Source: CAYSGL01 sp964520985 | GTDB taxonomy: Bacteria > Pseudomonadota > Alphaproteobacteria > Micavibrionales > Micavibrionaceae | Length of the DNA: 64,000 nucleotides | Reading direction: 5' to 3' | Assembly (NCBI GenBank): GCA_964520985.1 | Contig: CAZFPB010000002.1 | Span: 248,001-312,000, forward strand | In this document: positions 32,112-39,642 of the stretch, piece after piece | How positions within the stretch are numbered: position 1 is the stretch's first letter | Layout of the letters: each line of letters begins with the position of its first letter | Program-made: the position numbers and the translations under genes | The notes under the pieces: generated by a model | Told to the model about the DNA's origin: nothing | What the model saw: the letters and a program-made list of their open reading frames with translations, nothing else | Database searches by the model: none

Positions 32112-32561
32112 ATGCGCGTAGGTGATACTGTTCAGTGGACGTTCAAAGACGAAAACGGCCAAAAGGCTCATCATACGGGAATTGTGCAAAGCGTCGACAA
32201 GGAACGGATTGAACTCAAAGTGGATGATGTTGGTGTCATTTCCGTTCCGTTGAATGATGGCACATTCAAAAAGGTAGCAGCGTTACCTGAAAAACCCGTT
32301 AAAAAAGTGGCAGCTAAGGCTGTGGTTGCTCCTGCTCCGAAACAGAGCAAACAACCTAAGCAAGCCACCAAGACGAGTCGTAAACGCGGTGAAGGTCCTT
32401 CTACGTTTGAGCGCGTTGCAGAACTGTACGTCAAACTGGTTAAAGAAGGAATTACTGATCGACCGACGTTCATCAAGCGACTGTCCGGTGAACTTGGAAT
32501 TCCTGAAACCACCGCCAGCACATATTTGGCGAAATGTAAACGAGAGATCGTGGTTAAATGA
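32112..32561 (+). CDS. SH3-like/hypervariable protein with shared TYxxN-type module, 149 aa
   Basis: Residues 1-55 look like a small beta-barrel (VGDTVQWTFKDENGQ ... GIVQSVDKERIELK). A Lys/Pro/Ala linker follows, then the module (TFERVAELYVKLV, RPTFIKRLSGELG, TASTYLAKCKRE). GC-richer codons than the flanks. It may bind nucleic acid by the barrel; not proven. It overlaps the next gene by 4 bases. Confidence 0.6.
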   Translation: MRVGDTVQWTFKDENGQKAHHTGIVQSVDKERIELKVDDVGVISVPLNDGTFKKVAALPEKPVKKVAAKAVVAPAPKQSKQPKQATKTSRKRGEGPSTFERVAELYVKLVKEGITDRPTFIKRLSGELGIPETTASTYLAKCKREIVVK

Positions 32562-32815
32562 GTGAAAATTTGATACAGTTGATGTCAATTACACAACTGG
32601 AACAACTTGCGAACGATACTGGCCATCCAATCGACCAGTATCGTCGCGATTTTGAAACGCTTTTTGGATCTGGCAATAAACAGACAGGACAAGATGGATA
32701 TCGGTTGGACGTTACACGTCTAGCTGCACATGGCCACTATCGTTCGATGGTAACATTTTGGGCGTGGTTTGTGTATCTTCACGACAGAATCAATAAGACA
32801 ACCGACCATGGTTAG
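32558..32815 (+). CDS. hypothetical protein, 85 aa
   Basis: Not recognised. Starts by ATGA overlap. Helical, ending in a Trp/Phe/Tyr-rich segment (VTFWAWFVYLHD) that may bind another protein or membrane surface. Overlaps the next gene. Confidence 0.5.
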   Translation: MSENLIQLMSITQLEQLANDTGHPIDQYRRDFETLFGSGNKQTGQDGYRLDVTRLAAHGHYRSMVTFWAWFVYLHDRINKTTDHG

Positions 32816-33278
32816 AGCGTACAGTTCTTCCTTATTCATCTACGATTCGCGCCAGCAATTAATGATGTCGGAAGCGAAACGATTGGCACAATGCGACCAA
32901 CCTGCAGAGTTTGAATTATTTGCAGATTACACCATGGGAATTACGATCCAATCTGAACGCACAGGCGATTATGCTCAGTTTTATGTGTGGGATTGGGTTG
33001 ATGAAGATGGTGACATCTCGTGGTTTTTGACACCAACTCGCAGTACAATTGACAAGCATCAACAGCTAGTTGGATTTGAAGTGATGATCCAAGTTGATAA
33101 AAATGACACCATGATTATTCCAGAATTGTGGCATAAAAAGGGCATTGGTGTTCAATGTCCACAGTGCCTTAATCAAGGATACACGTGGGTCGGAACAGCA
33201 TTTGAAGGTCAGTTGGAGCAGTGTATATTCTGTTGGCAAGTTCCGAACAGCGTATTCATGCTGTCAGGTCTCAAATAA
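32808..33278 (+). CDS. hypothetical protein with C-terminal zinc ribbon, 156 aa
   Basis: ATG 32808 overlaps the preceding stop. The C-terminal CPQCLNQGYTW ... CIFCW is a CxxC...CxxC zinc ribbon. The middle is beta-rich. Function unknown. Confidence 0.55.
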   Translation: MVRAYSSSLFIYDSRQQLMMSEAKRLAQCDQPAEFELFADYTMGITIQSERTGDYAQFYVWDWVDEDGDISWFLTPTRSTIDKHQQLVGFEVMIQVDKNDTMIIPELWHKKGIGVQCPQCLNQGYTWVGTAFEGQLEQCIFCWQVPNSVFMLSGLK

Positions 33279-33298
33279 TTAACCAAGGGGATTATTCC

Positions 33299-33871
33299 AT
33301 GAAATACGTTGTATTATGTATCGCTTTGTTGTTTTCAGTCCCGAGTGTTGCACAGTTAACTTCTCATTCTGTCAGTCAAGCAGGGTTTGATGACCTAACA
33401 GAAGCACAAAAAGCTGCTGTCATCAAACAAGTATCTGAAAATGCTGAAATGAACAAGACTGTCGTTGTTAAAAGCAACACTGTAGAAACACTCAATGCGT
33501 TTGCTGAACTTGGCAAAAACATTGGCGCTGGATTAGTGGCAGCAGCGAAAGAATTAGGTATTGCCGCCAACGAATTTGCAACAACTCCTGTAGGCAAGAT
33601 AACGATTGCACTAATTGTTTGGAATTACGCAGGCGAATTTATCATTCACACAGCAGCTGGAATTTTGGTGCTAGTTACTGGGCTGTACATTTGTCGGCGG
33701 TTGTTTCCACGCGTTTACGCAATTGAATACGACCCCGAAAGACGATGGTTTGGATTTCAAATCAAGAAAAAAATCCATTACACTACCCGCTCTGGCGAAG
33801 AAACCTGGGGAATGGCAATTGCATACTTTGGCGTACTGATTGTTACTACACTTATCTTAATCACGGCGTGA
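33299..33871 (+). CDS. membrane protein with signal peptide, 190 aa
   Basis: A signal peptide (YVVLCIALLFSVPSVAQ) precedes a periplasmic helical part; two hydrophobic segments (about residues 103-140) and a third at the C-terminus (GVLIVTTLILITA) follow, with a basic R-RL-F-PR stretch between. ATG 33299 follows AGGGGATTATTCC. Function unknown; perhaps an envelope effector. Confidence 0.6.
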   Translation: MKYVVLCIALLFSVPSVAQLTSHSVSQAGFDDLTEAQKAAVIKQVSENAEMNKTVVVKSNTVETLNAFAELGKNIGAGLVAAAKELGIAANEFATTPVGKITIALIVWNYAGEFIIHTAAGILVLVTGLYICRRLFPRVYAIEYDPERRWFGFQIKKKIHYTTRSGEETWGMAIAYFGVLIVTTLILITA

Positions 33872-33888
33872 GGAACTGTTGTTCCTCA

Positions 33889-34593
33889 TCACACTAATGG
33901 ATCAGTTATAACCAATTGAGGTCCATGTGGAGTTGGTCGAATCATTATGTTTCCACTGTGAATATCAACTCCACCGTATCTTGGAACAGCAGTTCGTATT
34001 AACATCAACGCTTGTTTTAATAACGGATCTGCAATATTAGTCGAGCTGAATCTGATTGCATTAGATAACGTTCGAGTGAAATCCTTAATTAAAGTCTCTC
34101 TTTTCCAATCAGGATCGTTGCGAATCATCTCTCTAAACGATGATCGTTCTTCCGGAGTTTTATCGATCGTCTCGTCATCTTCTGAACTCCATACTTTGAA
34201 TAATTGATCACCCATTTGTTTAATCTGATCTGAATCCAGGATAGAAAAAGGTTGCAGTTTTTCCATTCGATACGATGCTGTAAATTCACGACCAGAGTTT
34301 GGATCCTCTATATGCTTAGCTGAGTAAATTCGCGGAAAAAATGGATTACTTTGTGCTCTGTCGTTCTGTGCAATCATTTCAACAAAGTTACGATATCCTC
34401 GATCGCTATTGTTACCAATTTTAACAACCGTGTGAGGATCTTTTGTTTGTGATCCTACAATGGCACGAGAACCATATCCCCGCTCTTGCCAATTCTTTGA
34501 CTGTTTGATCGATCCCGTTTCTGGTTTTGTATTCAATCGTGATCGTTGTTTAACTGTTTTTACATTTGTGTCAAATAGTTCAAGTAATTTCAT
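33889..34593 (-). CDS. kinase-like-fold protein with LLE-type N-terminus, 234 aa
   Basis: ATG 34593 overlaps the upstream LRR stop (ATGA). A glycine-loop-like GYGSRAIVG about residue 37, VVKIG, and a C-terminal catalytic-loop-like D-x-H-x-GN-x-x-x-R, then VITDPLV, follow the order of protein-kinase-like folds (HxxN ... D). The similar gene at 38803 has the same plan (D-x-HEENLMFR, VITDPL). Activity is unproven. N-terminus MKLLELFD is of the short late-protein type. Third gene of a late operon from 36028. Confidence 0.6.
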   Translation of the reverse strand: MKLLELFDTNVKTVKQRSRLNTKPETGSIKQSKNWQERGYGSRAIVGSQTKDPHTVVKIGNNSDRGYRNFVEMIAQNDRAQSNPFFPRIYSAKHIEDPNSGREFTASYRMEKLQPFSILDSDQIKQMGDQLFKVWSSEDDETIDKTPEERSSFREMIRNDPDWKRETLIKDFTRTLSNAIRFSSTNIADPLLKQALMLIRTAVPRYGGVDIHSGNIMIRPTPHGPQLVITDPLV

Positions 34594-35288
34594 AATTTGG
34601 CCCAGTCGGCAAATCCTGCGTCGATTAATTCTTCTTGGCATGCCAATATGTCTTTCGTTTTGATATGCTTATTTAATATGTTATTGATGGCGTACCGAGT
34701 CTTATCAAGTTCTGGCGTTAACGTTTGTTGCGTATACAATGAAATATTTCGGATTTGTGGTATTAAAATCCACATAATTAAACCTTTATGTGGTTTCATT
34801 GGAATTTGAACACGTCCTACGTTGGAAAATATTTTGTGCACATTTGAAAATGAAATATTTGAATTTAGGTCAGTACAGTAAAGAGCCTGATGGATGATTG
34901 ACGGAGCATGGTCAAGAGATAATAATGGATTATTTGAACAATCATACGTTCGTCCGACTTGTGTTGGACCATGTTCTAACGTTGTTAACTTATTACCATG
35001 ACAGTAAAAACTTCCTGTAACCGCTTTAGGACATCCAAATAAACTAGTTAAGTTGTTATCATCGCAAGAAAAATCACCCTGAATATGATTAAAATTTATG
35101 GGGATGTGTTGTAATTCTGTATCGTTAAGATTCACATATCCTTGTACGTCGACAGACATGTCCGAATTTATTTTATAATGAAGATGAGTGTCTTCAGTAT
35201 CGTGATTATAATCTCTAAACCAGTCATCAATATCTTGCTTGGTAGACAAGAATTGATGTTGTTCGTTTAATAGATGAGCAATTTTCAT
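34590..35288 (-). CDS. LRR/CQEELIDAG-family protein, 232 aa
   Basis: N-terminus MKIAHLLNE, then IDDWFRD, several 21-residue LRR-type repeats (GDFSCDDNNLTSLFGCP, GSFYCHGNKLTTLEHGP, RTYDCSNNPLLSLDHAP) and the tail ILACQEELIDAGFADWAK. Late-expressed with the next upstream paralogue and the kinase-like gene. Function unknown. Confidence 0.7.
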   Translation of the reverse strand: MKIAHLLNEQHQFLSTKQDIDDWFRDYNHDTEDTHLHYKINSDMSVDVQGYVNLNDTELQHIPINFNHIQGDFSCDDNNLTSLFGCPKAVTGSFYCHGNKLTTLEHGPTQVGRTYDCSNNPLLSLDHAPSIIHQALYCTDLNSNISFSNVHKIFSNVGRVQIPMKPHKGLIMWILIPQIRNISLYTQQTLTPELDKTRYAINNILNKHIKTKDILACQEELIDAGFADWAKL

Positions 35289-36004
35289 GCTTTAGCCCAA
35301 GCTCCAAATCCTGCATCGATTAATTCTTCTTGGCATGCTAGGATATCTTTCGTTCGAATGTGTTTATTCAATATGTTTTGTACTGGCGTCAATTTTTCAG
35401 TACCTTGATCATCCAAATCAATAAATTGAATTCCCGGAACTAAAATCCAACAGATTATGCCAGGAACAGGAGTACCCGGAATTTCAGCTCCACCTTTAAC
35501 TGTTATCATTTTATGAATATTTCTAAAATGTGCAATAGGGTTTTCAATGCACATAATACTGTCAACTTGTCGTGGCACGTGCTCTAATGACGTTAATTGA
35601 TTATAGGAACAGTTAAAATCCTTGCCGACACTTGTGGGAGCACCTTCTAATGATGTTAATGAATTTTGTCGACATGCATACTGACCGTCAACTTGTGAAG
35701 GCCCACCGATCAAATTGGTTAATTTATTTGTATTGCAATTGAAGTGAGTAACCTTACTTGGAGAACCATGTAATGATGTTAAATTCGTTTTGTTTATCTT
35801 AAATGATATGACTTGTCCAAATTGAACTGGAAATTTACCTAACGGCGTATTAGCAATTATTATTTCTTTGGCGTTGATCACGCCGTCATCTGTTATTTTT
35901 AATTCATCCACTGATGCGTTATTCTTATGCAGCCAATTTTCAACAGCCACAGGATTCTTGATTAACATCAGTTGGGTTTCGTTTAATAAGTCAAAAATTT
36001 TCAT
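35285..36004 (-). CDS. LRR/CQEELIDAG-family protein, 239 aa
   Basis: ATG 36004 (MKIFDLLNE) is preferred over an upstream in-frame ATG at 36058. Five LRR-like repeats (FNCNTNKLTNLIGGP, YACRQNSLTSLEGAP, FNCSYNQLTSLEHVP) and the tail ILACQEELIDAGFGAWAK. First gene of the minus-strand late operon; a GATAAATA late box stands 24 bases upstream. The stop overlaps the next start. Confidence 0.7.
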   Translation of the reverse strand: MKIFDLLNETQLMLIKNPVAVENWLHKNNASVDELKITDDGVINAKEIIIANTPLGKFPVQFGQVISFKINKTNLTSLHGSPSKVTHFNCNTNKLTNLIGGPSQVDGQYACRQNSLTSLEGAPTSVGKDFNCSYNQLTSLEHVPRQVDSIMCIENPIAHFRNIHKMITVKGGAEIPGTPVPGIICWILVPGIQFIDLDDQGTEKLTPVQNILNKHIRTKDILACQEELIDAGFGAWAKA

Positions 36005-36027
36005 AGTTTTTATCACGAAGAGTCCAA

Positions 36028-36035
36028 TATTTATC
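36028..36035 (-). promoter_or_regulatory. T4-type late promoter
   Basis: Minus-strand GATAAATA upstream of the LRR-LRR-kinase operon. Confidence 0.6.
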
Positions 36036-36087
36036 TGTTGCCATATTACAAAAACCATATATAATGACGGTCATACGCAGGCATAAT

Positions 36088-36128
36088 GCCCGAGTGGTGA
36101 ATTTAGGTAGACAACTAAGGACTTAACG
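36088..36128 (+). pseudogene. 5' half of a tRNA-Leu(UAA)-like gene
   Basis: GCCCGAG, TG, then a D-arm-like GTG...AGGTAGAC, then AAGGA CTTAA with the anticodon TAA in place. The tRNA-like sequence breaks off in the anticodon loop; no pairing 3' arm, T-arm or acceptor 3' strand follows. It looks like a truncated tRNA, directly before a late promoter and the endonuclease ORF. Confidence 0.5.
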
Positions 36129-36129
36129 T

Positions 36130-36137
36130 CATAAATA
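36130..36137 (+). promoter_or_regulatory. T4-type late promoter with SD hairpin
   Basis: CATAAATA. A small hairpin ACCTC (36137-36141)/GAGGT (36146-36150) follows; GAGG is the SD for ATG 36155. Confidence 0.6.
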
Positions 36138-36154
36138 CCTCCAAAGAGGTGGTT

Positions 36155-36961
36155 ATGGCTAGTAAGCAAAACAGATTGTCTCTTAAACAAAAAGAAGATA
36201 TTATAACTTTACTGGATGCAGGGTTAAGTAAAGCAGCAGTAGCTAACCAGTTATCAATTGCTTGGAAACAAGTTGATTACTGGAGTAAAAATCGAGCGCG
36301 GTTGGTGGAATCGGTATACACCGGACACTTAAAATGTCCCGCCGCATGGCATGTGGGTTCGAGTCCCACACCGCGCACCAAATCATATGCTTATCTGCTT
36401 GGTTGTTATCTTGGTGATGGGTATATCAATAAGCAAGGCAAATATACGTGGAAGTTGCAATTTGCATGTGATCGCAAATATCCAAACATAATTGAACAAA
36501 TTGGAACTGCTTTTACTCAAGTATTTGATCGAAAATATCATTTTGTTAAGAGTTCTAGTAGTGTCAATTGCGTAATACTTTACGGATATAGTAAAGAGAT
36601 ACAACATTTGTTTCCATTGTTTGAAGGTAAAAAACACGAATCGCCCCTCGTGTTAGAATCATGGCAGAGAGACATAATTGATACACATCCTCAAGAGTTT
36701 TTAAAAGGTCTGTATCACACGGACGGTAGTAGATACATTCACGCGCAGGGGAACCTCAAGCACATACATTATAATTTCACAAACAAATCGAAAGATATTA
36801 TTGATCTATTTTGTGAAAGTTGTGATAAGCTGGATATTGAATACAGAATTAATGAACGACCATTTATAAACACTAAAGACGAAGTTAGTACAGGTTGGAC
36901 TGTTACTATTGGCAAACGTGCTGAAGTAGAACGTTGCGAAATTTTATTAGGTAAGAAATAA
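36155..36961 (+). CDS. LAGLIDADG homing endonuclease with tRNA-encoded linker, 268 aa
   Basis: Residues 8-43 are a helix-turn-helix (LDAGLSKAAVANQLSIAW). Two LAGLIDADG motifs follow, YLLGCYLGDGYI (about 80-91, Asp 88) and FLKGLYHTDGSRY (about 182-194, Asp 190), as in two-motif endonucleases acting as a monomer. Codons 48-75 are at the same time the sense strand of a complete tRNA-Leu(UAA). In bacterial relatives the HTH and endonuclease parts are joined by a linker often containing Cys, so a tRNA-derived linker is remarkable. ATG 36155 follows GAGGTGG; an upstream GTG is less likely. Confidence 0.75.
   Translation: MASKQNRLSLKQKEDIITLLDAGLSKAAVANQLSIAWKQVDYWSKNRARLVESVYTGHLKCPAAWHVGSSPTPRTKSYAYLLGCYLGDGYINKQGKYTWKLQFACDRKYPNIIEQIGTAFTQVFDRKYHFVKSSSSVNCVILYGYSKEIQHLFPLFEGKKHESPLVLESWQRDIIDTHPQEFLKGLYHTDGSRYIHAQGNLKHIHYNFTNKSKDIIDLFCESCDKLDIEYRINERPFINTKDEVSTGWTVTIGKRAEVERCEILLGKK
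36296..36380 (+). tRNA. tRNA-Leu(UAA), complete with CCA, inside an ORF
   Basis: Acceptor GCGCGGT/ACCGCGC (36296-36302, 36370-36376) pairs perfectly; D-arm GTG/CAC; anticodon stem GGACA/TGTCC with loop CTTAAAA and anticodon TAA at 36330-36332; variable arm GCC/GGC; T-arm GTGGG/CCCAC with TTCGAGT; A discriminator and encoded CCA. A class II tRNA with no mismatch. UUA-decoding would suit an AT-richer phage. It is the only intact tRNA seen in the window. Confidence 0.9.
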
Positions 36962-36988
36962 CCTACCAAATTATAAAGTGAGCATATA

Positions 36989-37348
36989 ATGAACGACACC
37001 AAATACATGGTTGAATTTGAAGTAGAAGACCGGGTCGACCTGGATGGGTATGTATATGCAACTGACGACGATACCGGTGAAATCGTTGCTGTTTTTTGTC
37101 GTGAAAATGCACGCAAAGTGTTAAAGGAAGCAGTTGAGTGGCTATCTTGTTTGCCAATTCCCGCTGATCCGACTCATGTGTGGCAGTATGGAACTACCCC
37201 TTCTGGATTTTCAGTTATTGTACGATTGAGTGGTGGCGAATACGATATTGACGATCGTATGGTCATTCCAAATAAAACTCTACGAGAACATTCAGTTCGT
37301 GTAACGGTGGTCGAAGTAAATGTCAACAAACAAAACAAAGAAGGTTAG
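36989..37348 (+). CDS. hypothetical protein, 119 aa
   Basis: Not recognised. Beta-rich start (YMVEFEVEDRVDLDGYVYATDD) and a Val-rich C-terminal strand. Overlaps the next gene by 29 bases. Acidic, soluble. Confidence 0.5.
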   Translation: MNDTKYMVEFEVEDRVDLDGYVYATDDDTGEIVAVFCRENARKVLKEAVEWLSCLPIPADPTHVWQYGTTPSGFSVIVRLSGGEYDIDDRMVIPNKTLREHSVRVTVVEVNVNKQNKEG

Positions 37349-37538
37349 GGCAAAGCCTAGGCGAGAGCGTACGTATCCGCAGGTAGAACGAGTTGTCAGC
37401 CTTAACTTTCCAGATGGTATTAAAGCATGCGTTAAAGATTCTGGTAGCATATGCTTTGTTCCAGTCACTGACTTTCGCAAATTAGAACGAAAGTATCTTC
37501 AATTATTTAAACGGTATCAGCGAGCAAAATCGAAATGA
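37320..37538 (+). CDS. hypothetical basic protein, 72 aa
   Basis: Not recognised. Lys/Arg-rich N- and C-termini (KKVRAKPRRER, KRYQRAKSK) around a small beta strand region; nucleic-acid binding is plausible from charge only. Overlaps genes on both sides, as in coupled phage operons. Confidence 0.45.
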   Translation: MSTNKTKKVRAKPRRERTYPQVERVVSLNFPDGIKACVKDSGSICFVPVTDFRKLERKYLQLFKRYQRAKSK

Positions 37539-37810
37539 GTACAACTATGGTCAAAATTGACATTGAACCATGGATTGATGTAACTACTGGCGATGTAAGT
37601 GCAGTAGTTACAGGATATGGCGAGTTTGAAACATGGGTTAACGCCCCATTCGAAGTACTACTGAATCAGGCTATAAGCTGTTTCACCGTTGGTGGTACGT
37701 CTGGAGACAATAAGGTTGACGTAGACAGCAACTTACAAATTCGTCAAACCTTAATTAACATGCGTGATGTATTGGATGCTGCTATTGAAAAACACACTGT
37801 TCCTTGTTGA
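37535..37810 (+). CDS. hypothetical protein, 91 aa
   Basis: Not recognised. Starts by overlap with the preceding TGA. Beta-rich N-terminal half, helical C-terminal quarter. A promoter overlaps its stop. Confidence 0.5.
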   Translation: MSTTMVKIDIEPWIDVTTGDVSAVVTGYGEFETWVNAPFEVLLNQAISCFTVGGTSGDNKVDVDSNLQIRQTLINMRDVLDAAIEKHTVPC

Positions 37811-37835
37811 CTTTCTGGTCATATTATAGGAATCT
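37807..37835 (+). promoter_or_regulatory. early promoter
   Basis: TTGACT, 17 bp, GAATCT. TGATA and TATCA further down can pair around AAAGGA before ATG 37867. Confidence 0.5.
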
Positions 37836-37866
37836 GTGATAAAAGCATCATATAAAGGACGGTATC

Positions 37867-38442
37867 ATGAAATCCCATATATCAATATTAGATCGTGCAA
37901 AAGCGTTTTGCAGAATAGCGCATAGCAATCAATTGCGATCGTATGGAGATGAAATCCCGTACTACACTCATCCGTTTCAAGTTGCTGGGTTAGTGTCTAA
38001 GTACACTGACGATCACGAAATAATTGCAGGTGCATATCTGCACGACGTGATTGAAGATACAGCAGCTACCGAAGATGATGTTATCTTGTTCTTTGGTGAA
38101 CGTGTAGGATCTATTGTCGTACAAGGATCAAGTGTTACTAAACACAGCAAGGAAATTCGAGCAATCCGAAAAGCATTGGACCTTGTCCATTATGCGAGAG
38201 GCGACACTGACAGCAAGCTAGTCAAGTCGTGCGATATGATGCACAACCTGTCCGATTTTAATGTGTTGGTTGATGCAGATTATTGGTACGCATCAATGTA
38301 CTTCGATGAAAAATATGCAGTGTTCAAAGCATTTGAACCGCTTAAACACTCCAAGTACAAAGACGCTTATCAAGACTTGGCTGCTATCATCGATCAATGT
38401 TCTGTGATGTTGGAAGCAGCCAAGATTATAGAAATGCATTGA
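37867..38442 (+). CDS. MESH1/SpoT-like HD hydrolase
   Basis: The order AKAFCRIAHSNQ-x-R, YYTHPFQVAGL, AGAYLHDVIEDT (HD) and KSCDMMHNLSD matches the HD hydrolase half of RelA/SpoT and MESH1 (length about 180 aa). Such enzymes remove the 3'-pyrophosphate of ppGpp. The YGDEIPYYTHP stretch corresponds to the usual GTPYI-x-HP. No synthetase domain. It probably lowers or alters alarmones or counters toxic small alarmone synthetases; the exact substrate is not shown. Confidence 0.75.
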   Translation: MKSHISILDRAKAFCRIAHSNQLRSYGDEIPYYTHPFQVAGLVSKYTDDHEIIAGAYLHDVIEDTAATEDDVILFFGERVGSIVVQGSSVTKHSKEIRAIRKALDLVHYARGDTDSKLVKSCDMMHNLSDFNVLVDADYWYASMYFDEKYAVFKAFEPLKHSKYKDAYQDLAAIIDQCSVMLEAAKIIEMH

Positions 38443-38451
38443 TTTGTCCCT

Positions 38452-38480
38452 AAATACCCCTTTCATTAGGGGTATTTTTT
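38452..38480 (+). terminator. rho-independent terminator
   Basis: AAATACCCCT pairs with AGGGGTATTT, followed by TTT. The next ATG is only one base beyond the T-run. TAAATAC in the 5' arm also resembles a late box. Confidence 0.75.
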
Positions 38481-38481
38481 T

Positions 38482-38802
38482 ATGCATGGTCCTTCCGATC
38501 AAGCGATGATGGATCAAATTGCTAGTGTGCTTCGTCATCGTAATGTCAGCTATATAGCTCCAACTAGAACCAGACCTGATGCCACATGGGCGACCAACCA
38601 TTGGTCATTAGGTGATGTTCACGCTAAACTCAGCGATGATCAGCTCAACCTAACTATTGAAGCTCCAGGATTATCGGTTACTCACGTTCACGGTCAACCA
38701 GAACCAGTATATCGACAAGGGGATTCAGACACATTGAAGGCTGTATACAATAAAGTTTTCAATGTTCGACAACCTGGCCGATCAACCTACAAAATTCGTT
38801 AA
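38482..38802 (+). CDS. hypothetical protein, 106 aa
   Basis: Not recognised. It begins directly after the terminator T-run, with no normal SD except the U/G-rich hairpin tail; a late transcript starting near 38452 is possible. Beta-rich, ends RSTYKIR. The stop abuts the minus-strand kinase-like gene end (convergent). Confidence 0.5.
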   Translation: MHGPSDQAMMDQIASVLRHRNVSYIAPTRTRPDATWATNHWSLGDVHAKLSDDQLNLTIEAPGLSVTHVHGQPEPVYRQGDSDTLKAVYNKVFNVRQPGRSTYKIR

Positions 38803-39579
38803 TTACCCATCATTTTGTTTACGATTATTATAATAATTGTATGGCATCAATGGGTCTGTAATTACTAATTGGGGGCCGTGAGGAGTTGGACGGAACATCA
38901 AATTTTCTTCATGAATATCAATGTCACCAACTCCTTTTTGATGAAGCGTACGAATGAACATCATTGCTTGTTTAAGCATGGGATCTTTGATCAATGCCAT
39001 TTGAGCTGGTTCCGTCACAACGCGAGCCAATAATAGTGACATGTGGTCGTATAAATTTTCTCGGTTAATTTCTTCCAACTCATCCGGATTAGTCCCTTTT
39101 TCTAAATTGTGACGAATTCTACGTTGTTCTGATGTCAGACCATCTGCTTGTAATGCTTGAGGATGAAACATTCGTTTCATCATTGATTCCAGTACTTCAA
39201 GCGGAAGTTCTGATAGAGGTTGCAATCGTTCCATCCGTACATGATACGAAGGTTTATCGTAAGTATGCATGAATGATTTTACTGAATAAATGCGTGGAAA
39301 ATACGGATTTTGTTGTGCTTTTTCACTATTTGCTATCATTTTGGCATAGTTGAAATATCCGTCGTCCTCCAAAGGAGCGTCATTATGGGTCGTACCAACT
39401 TTGAAAACTTCATGAGGTTTTGTACGCTGGTTACCAACTTTAGCGAAATGGCCAGATCCGACAAACTCATAATTTTTGCTGGCGCTGATTCGATCCATCA
39501 TCGTTGATTGTTGTTTATCTGATGATCTAGTTGGAGTTACTCGGCTGCCAAATGCTTCAAGTATGGTTTTTAATTTCAT
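38803..39579 (-). CDS. kinase-like-fold protein with MKLKTILE N-terminus, 258 aa
   Basis: Same plan as the gene at 33889: GSGHFAKVG glycine-loop-like start (about residue 41), VFKVG, a helical middle with NPYFPRIYSV-type motif (also NPFFPRIYSA at 33889), then DIDIHEENLMFR and VITDPL. HxxN ... D arrangement as in aminoglycoside/protein-kinase-like folds. Late promoter TATAAATA upstream. Probably late-expressed and possibly packaged; phosphotransfer activity is unproven. Confidence 0.6.
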   Translation of the reverse strand: MKLKTILEAFGSRVTPTRSSDKQQSTMMDRISASKNYEFVGSGHFAKVGNQRTKPHEVFKVGTTHNDAPLEDDGYFNYAKMIANSEKAQQNPYFPRIYSVKSFMHTYDKPSYHVRMERLQPLSELPLEVLESMMKRMFHPQALQADGLTSEQRRIRHNLEKGTNPDELEEINRENLYDHMSLLLARVVTEPAQMALIKDPMLKQAMMFIRTLHQKGVGDIDIHEENLMFRPTPHGPQLVITDPLMPYNYYNNRKQNDG

Positions 39580-39603
39580 GTTAAATCCGTTGTGTATAGG
39601 TTA

Positions 39604-39611
39604 TATTTATA
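39604..39611 (-). promoter_or_regulatory. T4-type late promoter
   Basis: Minus-strand TATAAATA, 25 bases before ATG 39579. Confidence 0.65.
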
Positions 39612-39642
39612 GTAGGATTTGGTAACAGTTGAGGTACTATCC

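Noticed and set aside
36081..36380. Group I intron splitting one tRNA-Leu into 36088 and 36296 halves
   Set aside because: The downstream copy is complete by itself with a perfect acceptor stem, and the upstream acceptor (GCCCGAG) does not pair with ACCGCGC.
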